The notes: generated by a model from the letters alone, not told the origin. 64,000 nt of DNA from a bacterium (GCA_022844005.1 JALHMN010000001.1:1-64000); one strand, 5' to 3'; numbered from the stretch's first letter, positions 16,666 to 25,481 are shown. Translations and numbers: made by a program.

Positions 16666-18029
16666 TGCGCGCGCTTCTTCTCGGCCTCCTGCTGGTCGCC
16701 ACTTCCGGCGGCGTGCTCGGGGCACAGACGTTGCCGCAGCAGGGCAGTGCGGTCCATCTGGGCACCGCCACCTGCGGTGGATCGACCTGCCATGCCTCCA
16801 CCCAGCCGTGGAAGAACTCGATGGTGCTGCAGAACGAGTTCGTCACCTGGTCGACCAAGGATCGCCATGCCAGGGCCTATGGTTCGCTGGTCAGCGTGCT
16901 CGGCAAGCGCATCGCCGCCAATCTCGGCCTGCCCAACGCGCATGAAGCGAAAGTCTGCCTGGACTGTCATGCCGACAACGTGCCGGAAGGGCGGCGGTCG
17001 AAACAGTTCGCACTGACCGATGGGGTCGGCTGCGAATCCTGTCACGGCGGGGCGGAGCGCTGGCTCGGCCAGCATGTCTCGGGGACCGGCGGCCATGCGG
17101 AGAACGTGGCCGCCGGGATGTTTCCGACCGAGGACTCCGCGTCTCGCGCGCGGCTCTGCCTGTCCTGCCATTTCGGCGACGAAAACAAGTCGGTCACGCA
17201 TCGCATGCTGGGTGCCGGCCATCCGCGCCTGCGCTTCGAACTCGACACTTTCACGGCGGCGCAGCCGGCGCATTACCGCGTCGACGACGACTTTTTCAAG
17301 CGCAAGCCCTCGCCTACCGGGGTTCAGGTCTGGACCATCGGCAAAGCGATGCAGGTGCGCAGCTTCATGAGCATGCTGGCCGATCCGAAGCGAAACCAGG
17401 ATGGCCGTTATCCCGAACTCGCCCTGTTCGACTGCCAGGCCTGCCACCACCGCATCGACGGCGAGGCGATGCCGCGGCCGCGGGCGGCGCTCCCGGGCCG
17501 CAGCAGCCCGCGCCTGAACGAATCGAGCCTGGTGATCCTGCAGGTGATCGCCGACCAGACGAAGCCCGAGATGGGCACGTTGCTGCGCCGGCAGACCGCC
17601 GCGCTGCGCAGTGCCGCGACGAGCAGCATGGGCGCGCTCGCCGCCGCCGCCCAGGCGATCGCCGACAGTGCCGGGGCGATGGTCGATCACCTGGCCCAGT
17701 ATCCGTTCCGGCCGGGCGAGTATGCGGCCCTCCTCGGCGGGGTGCTCGATCAGGCCGATGTCGCCGGCTTCGACGACTATGCCGGAGCCGAGCAGGCAAC
17801 CATGGCGATGTCGGCCATCATCACCGAAATGGACCGCATCGGCCTCTTGAGCGGGGACCAGCGGACGCGCATGGCGGCGGAGCTGGAGAAGGCCTACAGC
17901 GCCGTCGACAGCGACATCGCCTTCAGCCCGCAGATCTTCGTCGCCGCCCTCCAGGGCATCGCGCGGGCACGACCCATACCGCCCGTGCCGGCACGGCGCT
18001 CCTATCTCGTCCCCGGGGTGCGCCGCTAG
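16665..18029 (+). CDS. Second multiheme cytochrome c, exported
   Basis: 454-residue cytochrome starting MRALLLGLLLVATSGGVLGA (signal peptide). The ATG overlaps the barrel gene stop by one base (TGATG). Heme sites: an unusual C37-x4-C42-H43, then C98-H102, C123-H127, C165-H169 and C257-H261. The block from HRMLGAGHPRLRFELDTF is one I recall from cytochrome c family proteins that accompany c554-like cytochromes. The C-terminal third is helical and Ala-rich without heme sites. It is predicted periplasmic. Its stop overlaps a convergent TetR gene by 4 nt. Confidence 0.88.
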   Translation: MRALLLGLLLVATSGGVLGAQTLPQQGSAVHLGTATCGGSTCHASTQPWKNSMVLQNEFVTWSTKDRHARAYGSLVSVLGKRIAANLGLPNAHEAKVCLDCHADNVPEGRRSKQFALTDGVGCESCHGGAERWLGQHVSGTGGHAENVAAGMFPTEDSASRARLCLSCHFGDENKSVTHRMLGAGHPRLRFELDTFTAAQPAHYRVDDDFFKRKPSPTGVQVWTIGKAMQVRSFMSMLADPKRNQDGRYPELALFDCQACHHRIDGEAMPRPRAALPGRSSPRLNESSLVILQVIADQTKPEMGTLLRRQTAALRSAATSSMGALAAAAQAIADSAGAMVDHLAQYPFRPGEYAALLGGVLDQADVAGFDDYAGAEQATMAMSAIITEMDRIGLLSGDQRTRMAAELEKAYSAVDSDIAFSPQIFVAALQGIARARPIPPVPARRSYLVPGVRR

Positions 18030-18595
18030 GTCCGGCGCAGCGCGCGGACGTAACCGCGGGCGATCTCGGCTGGGCTTTTGCGGCCCTTGCGGAACCAGGT
18101 CGGTGTCCAGTTGAGCGCGCCCAGCAGGTGCAGGCGCAGCAGGGCCCGATCTGCCGCTTCGGGAAGCGGTAGGTCCCGCAACAGGCCATCGAACAGGACC
18201 TCGTAGCGGTCGCGCAGCTCGACCAGCCGGAGACGCAGGGGTGGTGACAGTCGCTTCAGGTCGGCGGTCAGCACGGCGGCGAAGGGGCTCTCGGCCAGCA
18301 GGGCTTCCAGATGGGCCGCCGCCGCCGCCTCCAGTCTGGCCCACGGTTCGCCGGCCGGGTGCAGCGAGCGCTCCACCGCCGAAACGATCTGCTCCACGCC
18401 CAGCGCATAGACAGCGGCGATCAGTTCGTCCTTCGACTTGAAGTGATAGTAGATCGACCCCGCCAACATCCCGGCGTCGCGCGCGATCTCACGCATCGGC
18501 GCCGCCTCGAAGCCACCGCGGGCGAAATGCCGGGCCGCCGCTTCCAGCAGGGGCGTGCGACGATTGGCGTGCTCGGACAGGGAAGCGGCGCTCAT
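18026..18595 (-). CDS. TetR family transcriptional regulator
   Basis: 189-residue regulator. The N-terminal helix-turn-helix is standard (residues about 14-58: FARGGFEAAPMREIARDAGMLAGSIYYHFKSKDELIAAV), followed by an all-helical ligand-binding domain. It is divergent from a cytochrome P450 and thiolase pair, with a perfect palindrome between them that is very probably its operator. It therefore likely represses the P450 operon and itself, with an acyl-CoA or sterol-like ligand as inducer by analogy to related regulators. Its stop overlaps the end of the cytochrome gene on the other strand. Confidence 0.92.
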   Translation of the reverse strand: MSAASLSEHANRRTPLLEAAARHFARGGFEAAPMREIARDAGMLAGSIYYHFKSKDELIAAVYALGVEQIVSAVERSLHPAGEPWARLEAAAAAHLEALLAESPFAAVLTADLKRLSPPLRLRLVELRDRYEVLFDGLLRDLPLPEAADRALLRLHLLGALNWTPTWFRKGRKSPAEIARGYVRALRRT

Positions 18596-18624
18596 CCGGA
18601 CAGTGTAGCAGACCGTCGCATATC

Positions 18625-18646
18625 ACCAAACAAACACTTGTTTGGT
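18625..18646. promoter_or_regulatory. Perfect palindrome, probable TetR operator
   Basis: Arms ACCAAACAA (18625-18633) and TTGTTTGGT (18638-18646) separated by ACAC. A 9-bp perfect dyad in the 105-nt gap between the tetR-type gene and the P450 gene is the expected site for an autoregulated divergent TetR repressor. Confidence 0.8.
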
Positions 18647-18700
18647 AGACATTCATTCGCTAGCCTCGGTCCTGTCCCTAGCGGCAATGCGAGCGCATCC

Positions 18701-19939
18701 TTGGCCTTCGTCTTCGATCTCGGTGATCCGGCCATCAACGCCGATCCCTTTCCCTCCTTCTCTCGCCTGCGCAGAGAGGATCCGGTGCACTGGTCGCCGG
18801 CCATGAAGGCCTGGATCGTCACCCGCTACGAGGAGGTGAAGCGCGTGGCGCTCGACAATGCCTCCATCTCGGCCGACCGCCTGACCCCCTTTTTCGCCGC
18901 CGATCCGGCGCGCCGGCCAGCGGCCTATCCGAGCCTGATGCGCTATCTGAACCAATGGATGGTGTTCAAGGACCCGCCGGACCACACCCGGCTGCGGCGG
19001 CTCTTCAACAAGGTGTTCACCCCCGGCGCCGTGGAGGCGCTTCGACCCAACGTCGAGTCGATCGTCGGTCTGCTGCTGGACGGAATGGCGGCCAAGGCGA
19101 AGGCCGGGGAGCGGGTCGATTGGATCGCCGACTTCGCCTATCCGCTGCCGGCGCTGGTGATCATGGACCTGCTCGGGGTTCCGCGGGCCGACCTCGCCCG
19201 CGTGAAGGAATGGTCGGACGAGATCGCGCTGTTCATCGGCACCGCCCAGGTCGCCGGCGACAAATACGCCCGGGCGGAAGCCGGCGCGCGCGCCATGGCC
19301 GACTATTTCCGCAGCCTGGTCGATGCGCGGGCCGCTGCCCCGGCGGCGGACATGATCAGCCGCCTGGTTCTGGCGCGCGATGAGCAGGATGCCTTGAGCG
19401 CGGACGAGGTGATCGGCACCTGCATCCTGTTGCTCTTCGCCGGCCATGAGACCACCACCAACCTGATCGGTAACGGTCTCCTCTATTCGCTGCGCTTCCG
19501 TGGGCAGTGGGAGCGGCTGAAGGCCGAACCCGCGCTGCTCGAAAGCGCCATCGAGGAATGGCTGCGTTTCGACGGGCCGAGCGGCGCGGTTGCCCGGGTG
19601 GTTGCGCGCGATCTCTCCTTCGGCCGGAAGGAAATGAAGCGGGGACAGCGCGTCTTCGCCTTCGTCAATGCCGCGAACCGTGACCCGGATGCCTTTCCGG
19701 CCGCGGAGGAGTTCGACATCGGCCGAAGGGCCAATCCGCATCTCACCTTCGGACACGGCATACACTTCTGTCTCGGCGCGCCGCTCGCGCGGCTGGAGGC
19801 GCGGATCGCTGCACAGCGGCTGGCCGAGCGCTTTCCCGACATCAGGCTCACCGACGCCGTGCCGCAATGGCACGATTCCCTCATCCTGCGGGGCGTCAAA
19901 GCGCTTCCCGTCATCCCAGGCCGCGACGCGAGGACATGA
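18701..19939 (+). CDS. Cytochrome P450
   Basis: 412-residue soluble bacterial P450 monooxygenase. The heme-binding loop is FGHGIHFCLG with Cys357; the I-helix oxygen site is FAGHETTT; the ExxR motif is in EEWLRF. No ATG exists near the N-terminus; the TTG at 18701 gives a normal family length, while other in-frame TTGs upstream fall in the operator. The following thiolase overlaps by ATGA. It is likely under TetR control. The substrate is probably a lipid, terpene or steroid side chain, inferred only from the thiolase partner. No dedicated ferredoxin gene is adjacent. Confidence 0.92.
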   Translation: MAFVFDLGDPAINADPFPSFSRLRREDPVHWSPAMKAWIVTRYEEVKRVALDNASISADRLTPFFAADPARRPAAYPSLMRYLNQWMVFKDPPDHTRLRRLFNKVFTPGAVEALRPNVESIVGLLLDGMAAKAKAGERVDWIADFAYPLPALVIMDLLGVPRADLARVKEWSDEIALFIGTAQVAGDKYARAEAGARAMADYFRSLVDARAAAPAADMISRLVLARDEQDALSADEVIGTCILLLFAGHETTTNLIGNGLLYSLRFRGQWERLKAEPALLESAIEEWLRFDGPSGAVARVVARDLSFGRKEMKRGQRVFAFVNAANRDPDAFPAAEEFDIGRRANPHLTFGHGIHFCLGAPLARLEARIAAQRLAERFPDIRLTDAVPQWHDSLILRGVKALPVIPGRDART

Positions 19940-21129
19940 CCATGACCCAGGAGATCGTGCTGGCGGCGGGCGCGCGCACGCCCTTCGGCGACTTCGGCAA
20001 GGCGCTGCGCGAGGTGCCGCTCACCGATCTCGCCGCGCATGCCGCACGGGCGTCCATATCCCGCTCCGGGTTGAAGCCCGTCGATTTCGACCACTTCGTC
20101 TTCGGCAGCACGCTGTTTCCCGACCGCGATACGCTGTTCGGCGGCCGGGTGGTCGGCATCAAGGCGGGCTTGCCGGAAGAAGTGCCGGCCCTGAACGTCA
20201 TTCGCGCCTGCGGCACCGGCCTGCAGGCGTTGATCTCGGCCGGCCAGCAGATCAAGGAGGGACAAAGCGAGATTGCCTTGGCTGGCGGCGGTGAGAATTA
20301 CAGCCGCATGCCTCATGTCGTGACGACTGCACGCTATGGCCGCAAGCGCGGCCCACAGGTTCTGGAAGACCAGCTCGACTGGGCCTATCGCTGCCCGTTC
20401 AGCCAGGAATACATGGGCGAAACGGCGGAAAACCTGGCCGAGGAGTTCCAGTACGAACGCGCGCCGATGGACGATTGGGGCTTCATGAGCCAGCAGCGCG
20501 CCGGCGCGGCGATCGACTCGGGCTTTTTCGCCCGCCAGATCGCCCCGATCGAGGTGCCGGACGGGCGCGCCACGCGCCTCTTCGCGGTGGATGAATTTCC
20601 TCGCCCGGATGTCACACGGGACAAGCTCGCAAAGCTGAAACCCGCCTTTCGCGAGGCGGGGAGGGTGACTGCCGGCTCATCGTCGGGCGTGACCGACGGC
20701 GCCGCCTTCCTGGTGGTGGCGGATCGCGGCGCGGCGGAGGCGAAAGGCCTCCTTCCGGAAGCCCGTATGGTCGACTGGACGGCCGTCGGGGTGCCGCCGC
20801 GCATCATGGGGGCGGGCCCGGTGCCGGCCATCGCCAAGCTGCTGCAGCGTCAGGGCCTGAAGGTCTCCGACATCGACTATTTCGAGATCAACGAAGCTTT
20901 CGCGGTGGTCAACCTGCATGCCGAGCGCCAGCTCGGCATCCCGCGCGAGCGCACCAACCTCTATGGCGGCGGCATCTCGATCGGCCACCCGCCGGGGGCC
21001 ACCGGCGTGCGCATGAGCATCACCGCCATGCATCATCTGGCCGACAGCCGCGGCAAATACGCCGTGATTTCCATGTGCCTGGGCGGCGGCCAGGGCATGG
21101 CGATGTTGCTCGAAAACCTGCGGCGCTGA
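19936..21129 (+). CDS. Acetyl-CoA acetyltransferase / thiolase family protein
   Basis: 397-residue thiolase. The nucleophilic Cys92 lies in RACGTGLQA; NEAFAVVN, the GGGISIGHPPGATG loop and the C-terminal CLGGGQGMA supply the remaining active-site residues. It catalyses reversible Claisen cleavage or condensation of 3-ketoacyl-CoA. The start MTMTQEIVLAAGARTPFG overlaps the P450 stop, so both are translationally coupled and probably share a pathway in which the P450 hydroxylates and beta-oxidation follows. GHPPGATG differs from the commoner GHPIGATG at one position. Confidence 0.93.
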   Translation: MTMTQEIVLAAGARTPFGDFGKALREVPLTDLAAHAARASISRSGLKPVDFDHFVFGSTLFPDRDTLFGGRVVGIKAGLPEEVPALNVIRACGTGLQALISAGQQIKEGQSEIALAGGGENYSRMPHVVTTARYGRKRGPQVLEDQLDWAYRCPFSQEYMGETAENLAEEFQYERAPMDDWGFMSQQRAGAAIDSGFFARQIAPIEVPDGRATRLFAVDEFPRPDVTRDKLAKLKPAFREAGRVTAGSSSGVTDGAAFLVVADRGAAEAKGLLPEARMVDWTAVGVPPRIMGAGPVPAIAKLLQRQGLKVSDIDYFEINEAFAVVNLHAERQLGIPRERTNLYGGGISIGHPPGATGVRMSITAMHHLADSRGKYAVISMCLGGGQGMAMLLENLRR

Positions 21130-21151
21130 GCCGGAAGCGGCCTTCTCGGCG

Positions 21152-21179
21152 CTCGCCCCACCCGGCGGGGTGGGGCGAG
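21152..21179. terminator. 12-bp perfect stem hairpin after thiolase gene
   Basis: CTCGCCCCACCC (21152-21163), loop GGCG, GGGTGGGGCGAG (21168-21179), starting 23 nt after the thiolase stop. There is no T-run on the plus strand (AATCGAAAAAG follows), so it is a probable 3'-end stabiliser or weak terminator rather than a textbook one. Confidence 0.5.
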
Positions 21180-21298
21180 AATCGAAAAAGCCTTCACATG
21201 GGCCATCGATTGACGGCCCGGCATGCGCTATAGAACGAAAGCACCGCTCGCGCGTTTCGGGGGCGGGACCAGGCTTCGAGAGGCGAAAGCGGAGAGCG

Positions 21299-21949
21299 AT
21301 GAGTAAAGGGCGGGATCGCGGACCCAGGCGGCGCGGATTCGACGACGACATGTATTCCCCCCGCGATGCGGGCAGGGATGTACCGGCGTTTCGCAGTCCG
21401 CCCAGGTTCGATGCGGCACCGGCGGGCGCGCCGGCCGGTCCTTCTGCGGAAGCGACCGTGAAGTGGTTCAATCCGGAAAAAGGCTTCGGCTTCGTCGAAC
21501 TGGCCGATGGCTCGGGCGATGCCTTCCTGCATATCGGCGTGCTGCAGAGCGCCGGGCATGAAGCTGTCGCCCCCGGGGCGAAGCTCAAGGTGCAGATCGG
21601 TCAGGGCCAGAAAGGCCGGCAGGTCGCCGCCGTGCTGGAGGTCGATGCGAGCACGGCGACGGCGCCGGCGGCACGGCCTTCGGGTGGCCCGCGTGGCGGC
21701 GCCCCAGGCGGCCGCGAACGGCCCGACCCCTCGACCGCCATTCCGCTCGACGGTGTGATCAAGTGGTTCAATCCCGAGAAGGGATTCGGCTTCGCGGTCA
21801 CCGACGACGGCGGCAAGGACGTCTTCGTCCATATCGCCGTGCTGGAGCGCGCGGGCCTGCGTGAGCTGCCCGAGGGGCAGAAGGTTTCGATGCGCGTCGT
21901 ACAGACCCAGAAGGGTCGCGAGGCGATCTCGATCTCGCTGGCGGACTAG
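21299..21949 (+). CDS. Double cold-shock-domain protein
   Basis: 216-residue nucleic-acid-binding protein with two cold-shock domains. A basic, disordered N-terminus (residues 1-45, SKGRDRGPRRRG) precedes CSD1 (about 50-115), which shows VKWFNPEKGFGFVEL (RNP1) and DAFLHI (RNP2). A Pro/Ala/Gly linker leads to CSD2 (about 145-215) with IKWFNPEKGFGFAV and DVFVHI. Tandem-CSD proteins are common in alphaproteobacteria and bind RNA or ssDNA as chaperones. The ATG follows GGAGAGCG. A long 5' leader is possible, consistent with post-transcriptional control of csp genes, but no structure was verified. Confidence 0.93.
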   Translation: MSKGRDRGPRRRGFDDDMYSPRDAGRDVPAFRSPPRFDAAPAGAPAGPSAEATVKWFNPEKGFGFVELADGSGDAFLHIGVLQSAGHEAVAPGAKLKVQIGQGQKGRQVAAVLEVDASTATAPAARPSGGPRGGAPGGRERPDPSTAIPLDGVIKWFNPEKGFGFAVTDDGGKDVFVHIAVLERAGLRELPEGQKVSMRVVQTQKGREAISISLAD

Positions 21950-21974
21950 GCTTGGCCCGGGGCCGTGCCCGGCC

Positions 21975-22628
21975 TCAGGCCGGCTCGGCCTCGCGCTTGG
22001 CCCACATGGCCTTGAAGGCGGGGCGAGCCTGGCAGCCGGCAAGCCAGGCCTGCACCCGCGGCGCTGCCTCGAACAGTTCCGGCGCCGCCTGGGCGTAGCG
22101 GAAGACCTCGGCCAGATTGATATCGGCCACCGTGAACCGGCCACCTACCGGGTGGCCGTCGGCGGCCAGTGCTTGGTCAAGCACCGCGAAGGGTGCGCGC
22201 AGCTTCTCCACCGCCGCATCGGCGATCTTCGGGTCCTTCGGTGCCGTCGGGTTGCCGAGCCGGTTGTAGAGTATGTCGAGCGCCGGTGATTCCACCTCGG
22301 TGGCGGCCCAAAGTGCCCACATCGCCATCTGAGCGTCCTCGACCGCATTGGCCGGGGCGAGCGGGCCGCCGTGCTTCTTCGCCAGATAGAGATTGATAGC
22401 GAGGGATTCATGCAGCACCAACCCGTTGTCCTCGATCGAGGGAATATGGCCGTTCGGATTGACCCGCATGAACTCGGGCGAGCGGGTGTGCATGACACCC
22501 GCCGGTGCCGGGTCCGGCAGGCGATAGCGCTGGATTACCGGGACATGATTGAAGGGAATGCCGAGTTCCTCGGCCAGCCACAGGTTGCGCGAGGCGCGTG
22601 AACGGTAGACGCCATAGATCGTGAGCAT
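21975..22628 (-). CDS. Glutathione S-transferase family protein
   Basis: 217-residue GST. The N-terminal thioredoxin fold begins MLTIYGVYRSRASRNLW and has NGHIPSIEDNGLVLHESLAINLYLA with the Pro and Glu-Ser glutathione contacts; the helical C-terminal domain has FTVADINLAEVFR. It is cytoplasmic. It conjugates or isomerises an electrophile; the specific substrate is unknown. It is convergent with the cold-shock gene (25-nt gap) and divergent from the AraC regulator, so it is a single-gene unit. Confidence 0.93.
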   Translation of the reverse strand: MLTIYGVYRSRASRNLWLAEELGIPFNHVPVIQRYRLPDPAPAGVMHTRSPEFMRVNPNGHIPSIEDNGLVLHESLAINLYLAKKHGGPLAPANAVEDAQMAMWALWAATEVESPALDILYNRLGNPTAPKDPKIADAAVEKLRAPFAVLDQALAADGHPVGGRFTVADINLAEVFRYAQAAPELFEAAPRVQAWLAGCQARPAFKAMWAKREAEPA

Positions 22629-22834
22629 GGTCGAAATCTCTCCCTCCGGGACGGCATGCGCGGACAGGTATCAGAAACGGGTCCCCACCGTCCGATAGAA
22701 TAGCGCGAGCATACCGCCCGAACCCTCGGTGCCGGCCAGCCGGCCGATCATGGCCTGCCTCGCGGCGGCCTTGCGGGCGAACGGGGGGTCTGCTCTTCTC
22801 ACCGGCCCCAGCCGCCCGAACCATCAAGGCGCCG

Positions 22835-23980
22835 ATGCCCGACTTTCCGGTTCCCGCGATGCTGGACTACGCCCTGCGCGCGGCTGCGTCGGTGCTGTTG
22901 GCGCTGCTCGCCGGCCTGCTCCTGCGTGGGTATTCCCGCAGCGTGGTGGCCAGGCTCGGTGGCCTTCTTGCCATCGGGGTCGCCGCATACGCGATCTGCT
23001 CGGCGCCGGGGATCGCACCGCTCAGGACCTGGTGGCATGCGCCGCTGCTGATGCTGGCCGCCGGGAATGCCTTCGTGTTCTGGCTGCTGGCGCGCGCGCT
23101 GTTCGTTGACGCCCTCCGCCTCCGGATCTGGCACGGTTTCGCCTGGGCCACCTTCGCGACAGGGGCATTGATCGACTTCTATCTCTTCGATGCCGGGATG
23201 CGCGCCGGCGCGCATCCGCTCGGTCTGCTGCTGGCGGCCGGCCGGGTCGGCTTCGCCCTGGCGGCGGTGGCGCCGGTGCTTGCCTCCTGGCGGGCCGACC
23301 TGGTGGAAGGAAGACGGCGCCTTCGCGGATTCATCGTGGCTGCCATCGCTTCGCACGTCCTGGTCGACGCGCTGAGCGGATTCGCCGTTCCAGCGGGAGT
23401 CCCGCCGCCAGTGCTCAGCGCCCTCAGCGCCGCAGGTCTTCTCGCCATGGCACTGCTGATCTCATGGCCGCTCCTGCGCATCGGCGCGGAGGATCTGTTC
23501 GAACCGGTCGCTGGCAGCGGCCCCGCGCCCCGCCCTTTGGGCCGCGAACCGGTTCCTTTCGGCCAGGCCGACGCGGCGGATGCGAAGCTGATCGGCGCCC
23601 TGCAGCGGTTGATGACCGTCGAGCGCGTCCAACGTGGCGAAGGCCTGACCATCGGGGTTCTGGCCGTGAAGATGGGGCTTCCGGAATATCGTTTGCGGCG
23701 ACTGATCAACCAGCGGCTCGGCTATAGGAATTTCAACGCCTTCATCAACTTTTACCGGATCGAGGAAGCCAAGCAGGCCCTGGCCGATTCCTCCCAGGCC
23801 GACGTGCCGGTGCTGACCATAGCGCTCGATGCCGGCTTCCAGTCACTCGGGCCTTTCAACCGTGCCTTCAAGGCCGAAACCGGTCTCACGCCCACTGACT
23901 ACCGTCGGCTCCACCTTGCAGCGCCGGCAAGCAAGCCATTGAAATCGCCGGAGACTTCTGGAATCGGCGAGCCCATGTGA
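22835..23980 (+). CDS. Membrane-anchored AraC family regulator
   Basis: 381-residue regulator with an unusual layout. Residues about 10-215 contain six or seven hydrophobic helices (for example VLLALLAGLLLRGY, APLLMLAAGNAFVFWLLA, LLAMALLISWPLL), then a cytosolic linker, then an AraC double helix-turn-helix (about 260-370) ending with the canonical VLTIALDAGFQSLGPFNRAFKAETGLTPTDYR block. The membrane part probably senses an envelope or lipophilic signal. An internal ATG at residue 9 is an alternative start. The downstream lipoprotein hydrolase gene is a plausible target. Confidence 0.9.
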   Translation: MPDFPVPAMLDYALRAAASVLLALLAGLLLRGYSRSVVARLGGLLAIGVAAYAICSAPGIAPLRTWWHAPLLMLAAGNAFVFWLLARALFVDALRLRIWHGFAWATFATGALIDFYLFDAGMRAGAHPLGLLLAAGRVGFALAAVAPVLASWRADLVEGRRRLRGFIVAAIASHVLVDALSGFAVPAGVPPPVLSALSAAGLLAMALLISWPLLRIGAEDLFEPVAGSGPAPRPLGREPVPFGQADAADAKLIGALQRLMTVERVQRGEGLTIGVLAVKMGLPEYRLRRLINQRLGYRNFNAFINFYRIEEAKQALADSSQADVPVLTIALDAGFQSLGPFNRAFKAETGLTPTDYRRLHLAAPASKPLKSPETSGIGEPM

Positions 23981-24092
23981 AGGATTCGCGCAGCCGAGTT
24001 CCGAATGCGGCGTGACCGGACGCCGGATCTCGCTGCGGATGCACATCCTCCGCTTTCCGGACTGACCCGGAGGCGAAACCCGGGATGCATCA

Positions 24093-25481
24093 ATGCGCAT
24101 GTTGCTTTCAGGCTTGCTGACCATGGCCCTCGCGGCCTGCGCCAATGGCCCTGGCGATGCGTTGCGCGTCGCCACCGGAGCGGTCAGCCATTTTCTTTGT
24201 TCCGGTGTCTTCGGATCCGGCGAGCGGCCCGAGCAGGTTTATGCCGACGTCTTTGCGCCGCTCGGCGCCATGAGCCTGATCGATTGGGGCCTGCGCTACG
24301 AGGTAAACCGGAACGACCGGGAAATCCGTACCACATTCCTCGGCGGCTTCGAGTCCCGCGCCGGCCATGGAGACGCTACCGGATGCCGGATGTTGCACGC
24401 CGGGCCGATGCCGGACGACCAGATCGAGCCGGCCGAGGAATCACAGGGTCCGCCGCTGCTGCCCGCGATCGCCGGCGGGCAGATGGTGGAACCATCGGAT
24501 CCTCGGCTGCGCGCCGCCCTCGACAGGGCCTTCGCCGAGCCCGCCAAACCGCCATTCCGGCGCACCAAGGCCGTCGTCGTGGTGCATGAAGACCGAATCA
24601 TCGCCGAGCGATACGCGGATGGCTTTGGAATCGATACCCCGATCGCCGGAAACTCCATTGCCAAGTCGGTGACCAATGCCCTGCTCGGCATCCTCGTGCA
24701 TCAGGGCCTGCTCGACATGCAGGCCCCTGTGCACGTGACGGCATGGAGCGGGACCACGGACCCGCGCCGGGCTACAACGCCGGACGATCTGCTGCGCATG
24801 CGGAGCGGTCTCGACCTGGGCGATTCCTCGTCGGCCGGCTTCGACAGCCTGTGGGCACCCAGCAATCGCATGTTGTTCCTGGAGCGGGACATGGCCGGGT
24901 ATGCCGAGACGAGGCCGGCCACCGCCGCCGTGGGCACGCGTTGGGTTTATGCCGATGCCAATACGCTGCTTCTCTCGCGCATCATCCGCGATGCGGCAGG
25001 CGGCACCGCCGCCGATGTTCGTGCCTTTGCGCAACGCGAATTGTGGGCGCCGCTCGGCATCCGACGCCCGGCGATAGGATTCGACTCGGCCGGAACGCCC
25101 AACGGCGCCAACTCGATGCTCGCCCCAGCACGCGATTGGGCACGCCTCGGCTTGCTGTTCCTCAATGACGGGGTCGTCGGGGGCAGGCGCATCCTGCCGG
25201 CTGGATGGATGGCCTATTCCACCGCGCCGACGCCGGACGCCCGGATCGGGTATGGCGCCGGGTTCTGGACCAACCAGGGCGACAGCTATGGTGCCCGCCA
25301 CCGGAAAGACCTCGGCATGCCGGCGGATGCGTATTTCGGCCGAGGCATCTTCGGACAGTTCCTGGTGATCATTCCCTCCGCCCGCTTGGTCGTCGTGCGC
25401 TTCGGGACGACGCATGGCAACCAGGAGATCGAGGGCATATCGACCCTGATCGGCGACGTTATCGCGGCACTGGGCCCGTGA
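24093..25481 (+). CDS. Lipoprotein serine hydrolase, beta-lactamase class C fold
   Basis: 462-residue penicillin-binding-like serine hydrolase. A lipoprotein signal ends LAAC-A (residues 11-16), so it is anchored in the envelope. An extra N-terminal region of about 120 residues containing two Cys precedes the hydrolase domain. The catalytic SxxK is S188-I-A-K191 and the YxN-type motif is in WVYADANTLL. The family includes esterases, D-aminopeptidases and class C lactamases; the substrate cannot be set. It lies 112 nt after the AraC gene on the same strand. There is no evidence it confers drug resistance. Confidence 0.88.
   Translation: MRMLLSGLLTMALAACANGPGDALRVATGAVSHFLCSGVFGSGERPEQVYADVFAPLGAMSLIDWGLRYEVNRNDREIRTTFLGGFESRAGHGDATGCRMLHAGPMPDDQIEPAEESQGPPLLPAIAGGQMVEPSDPRLRAALDRAFAEPAKPPFRRTKAVVVVHEDRIIAERYADGFGIDTPIAGNSIAKSVTNALLGILVHQGLLDMQAPVHVTAWSGTTDPRRATTPDDLLRMRSGLDLGDSSSAGFDSLWAPSNRMLFLERDMAGYAETRPATAAVGTRWVYADANTLLLSRIIRDAAGGTAADVRAFAQRELWAPLGIRRPAIGFDSAGTPNGANSMLAPARDWARLGLLFLNDGVVGGRRILPAGWMAYSTAPTPDARIGYGAGFWTNQGDSYGARHRKDLGMPADAYFGRGIFGQFLVIIPSARLVVVRFGTTHGNQEIEGISTLIGDVIAALGP

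Noticed and set aside
24093-25481. A beta-lactam resistance gene
   Set aside because: It has only the general SxxK and YxN serine hydrolase motifs with a lipoprotein signal; the fold also covers esterases and peptidases.
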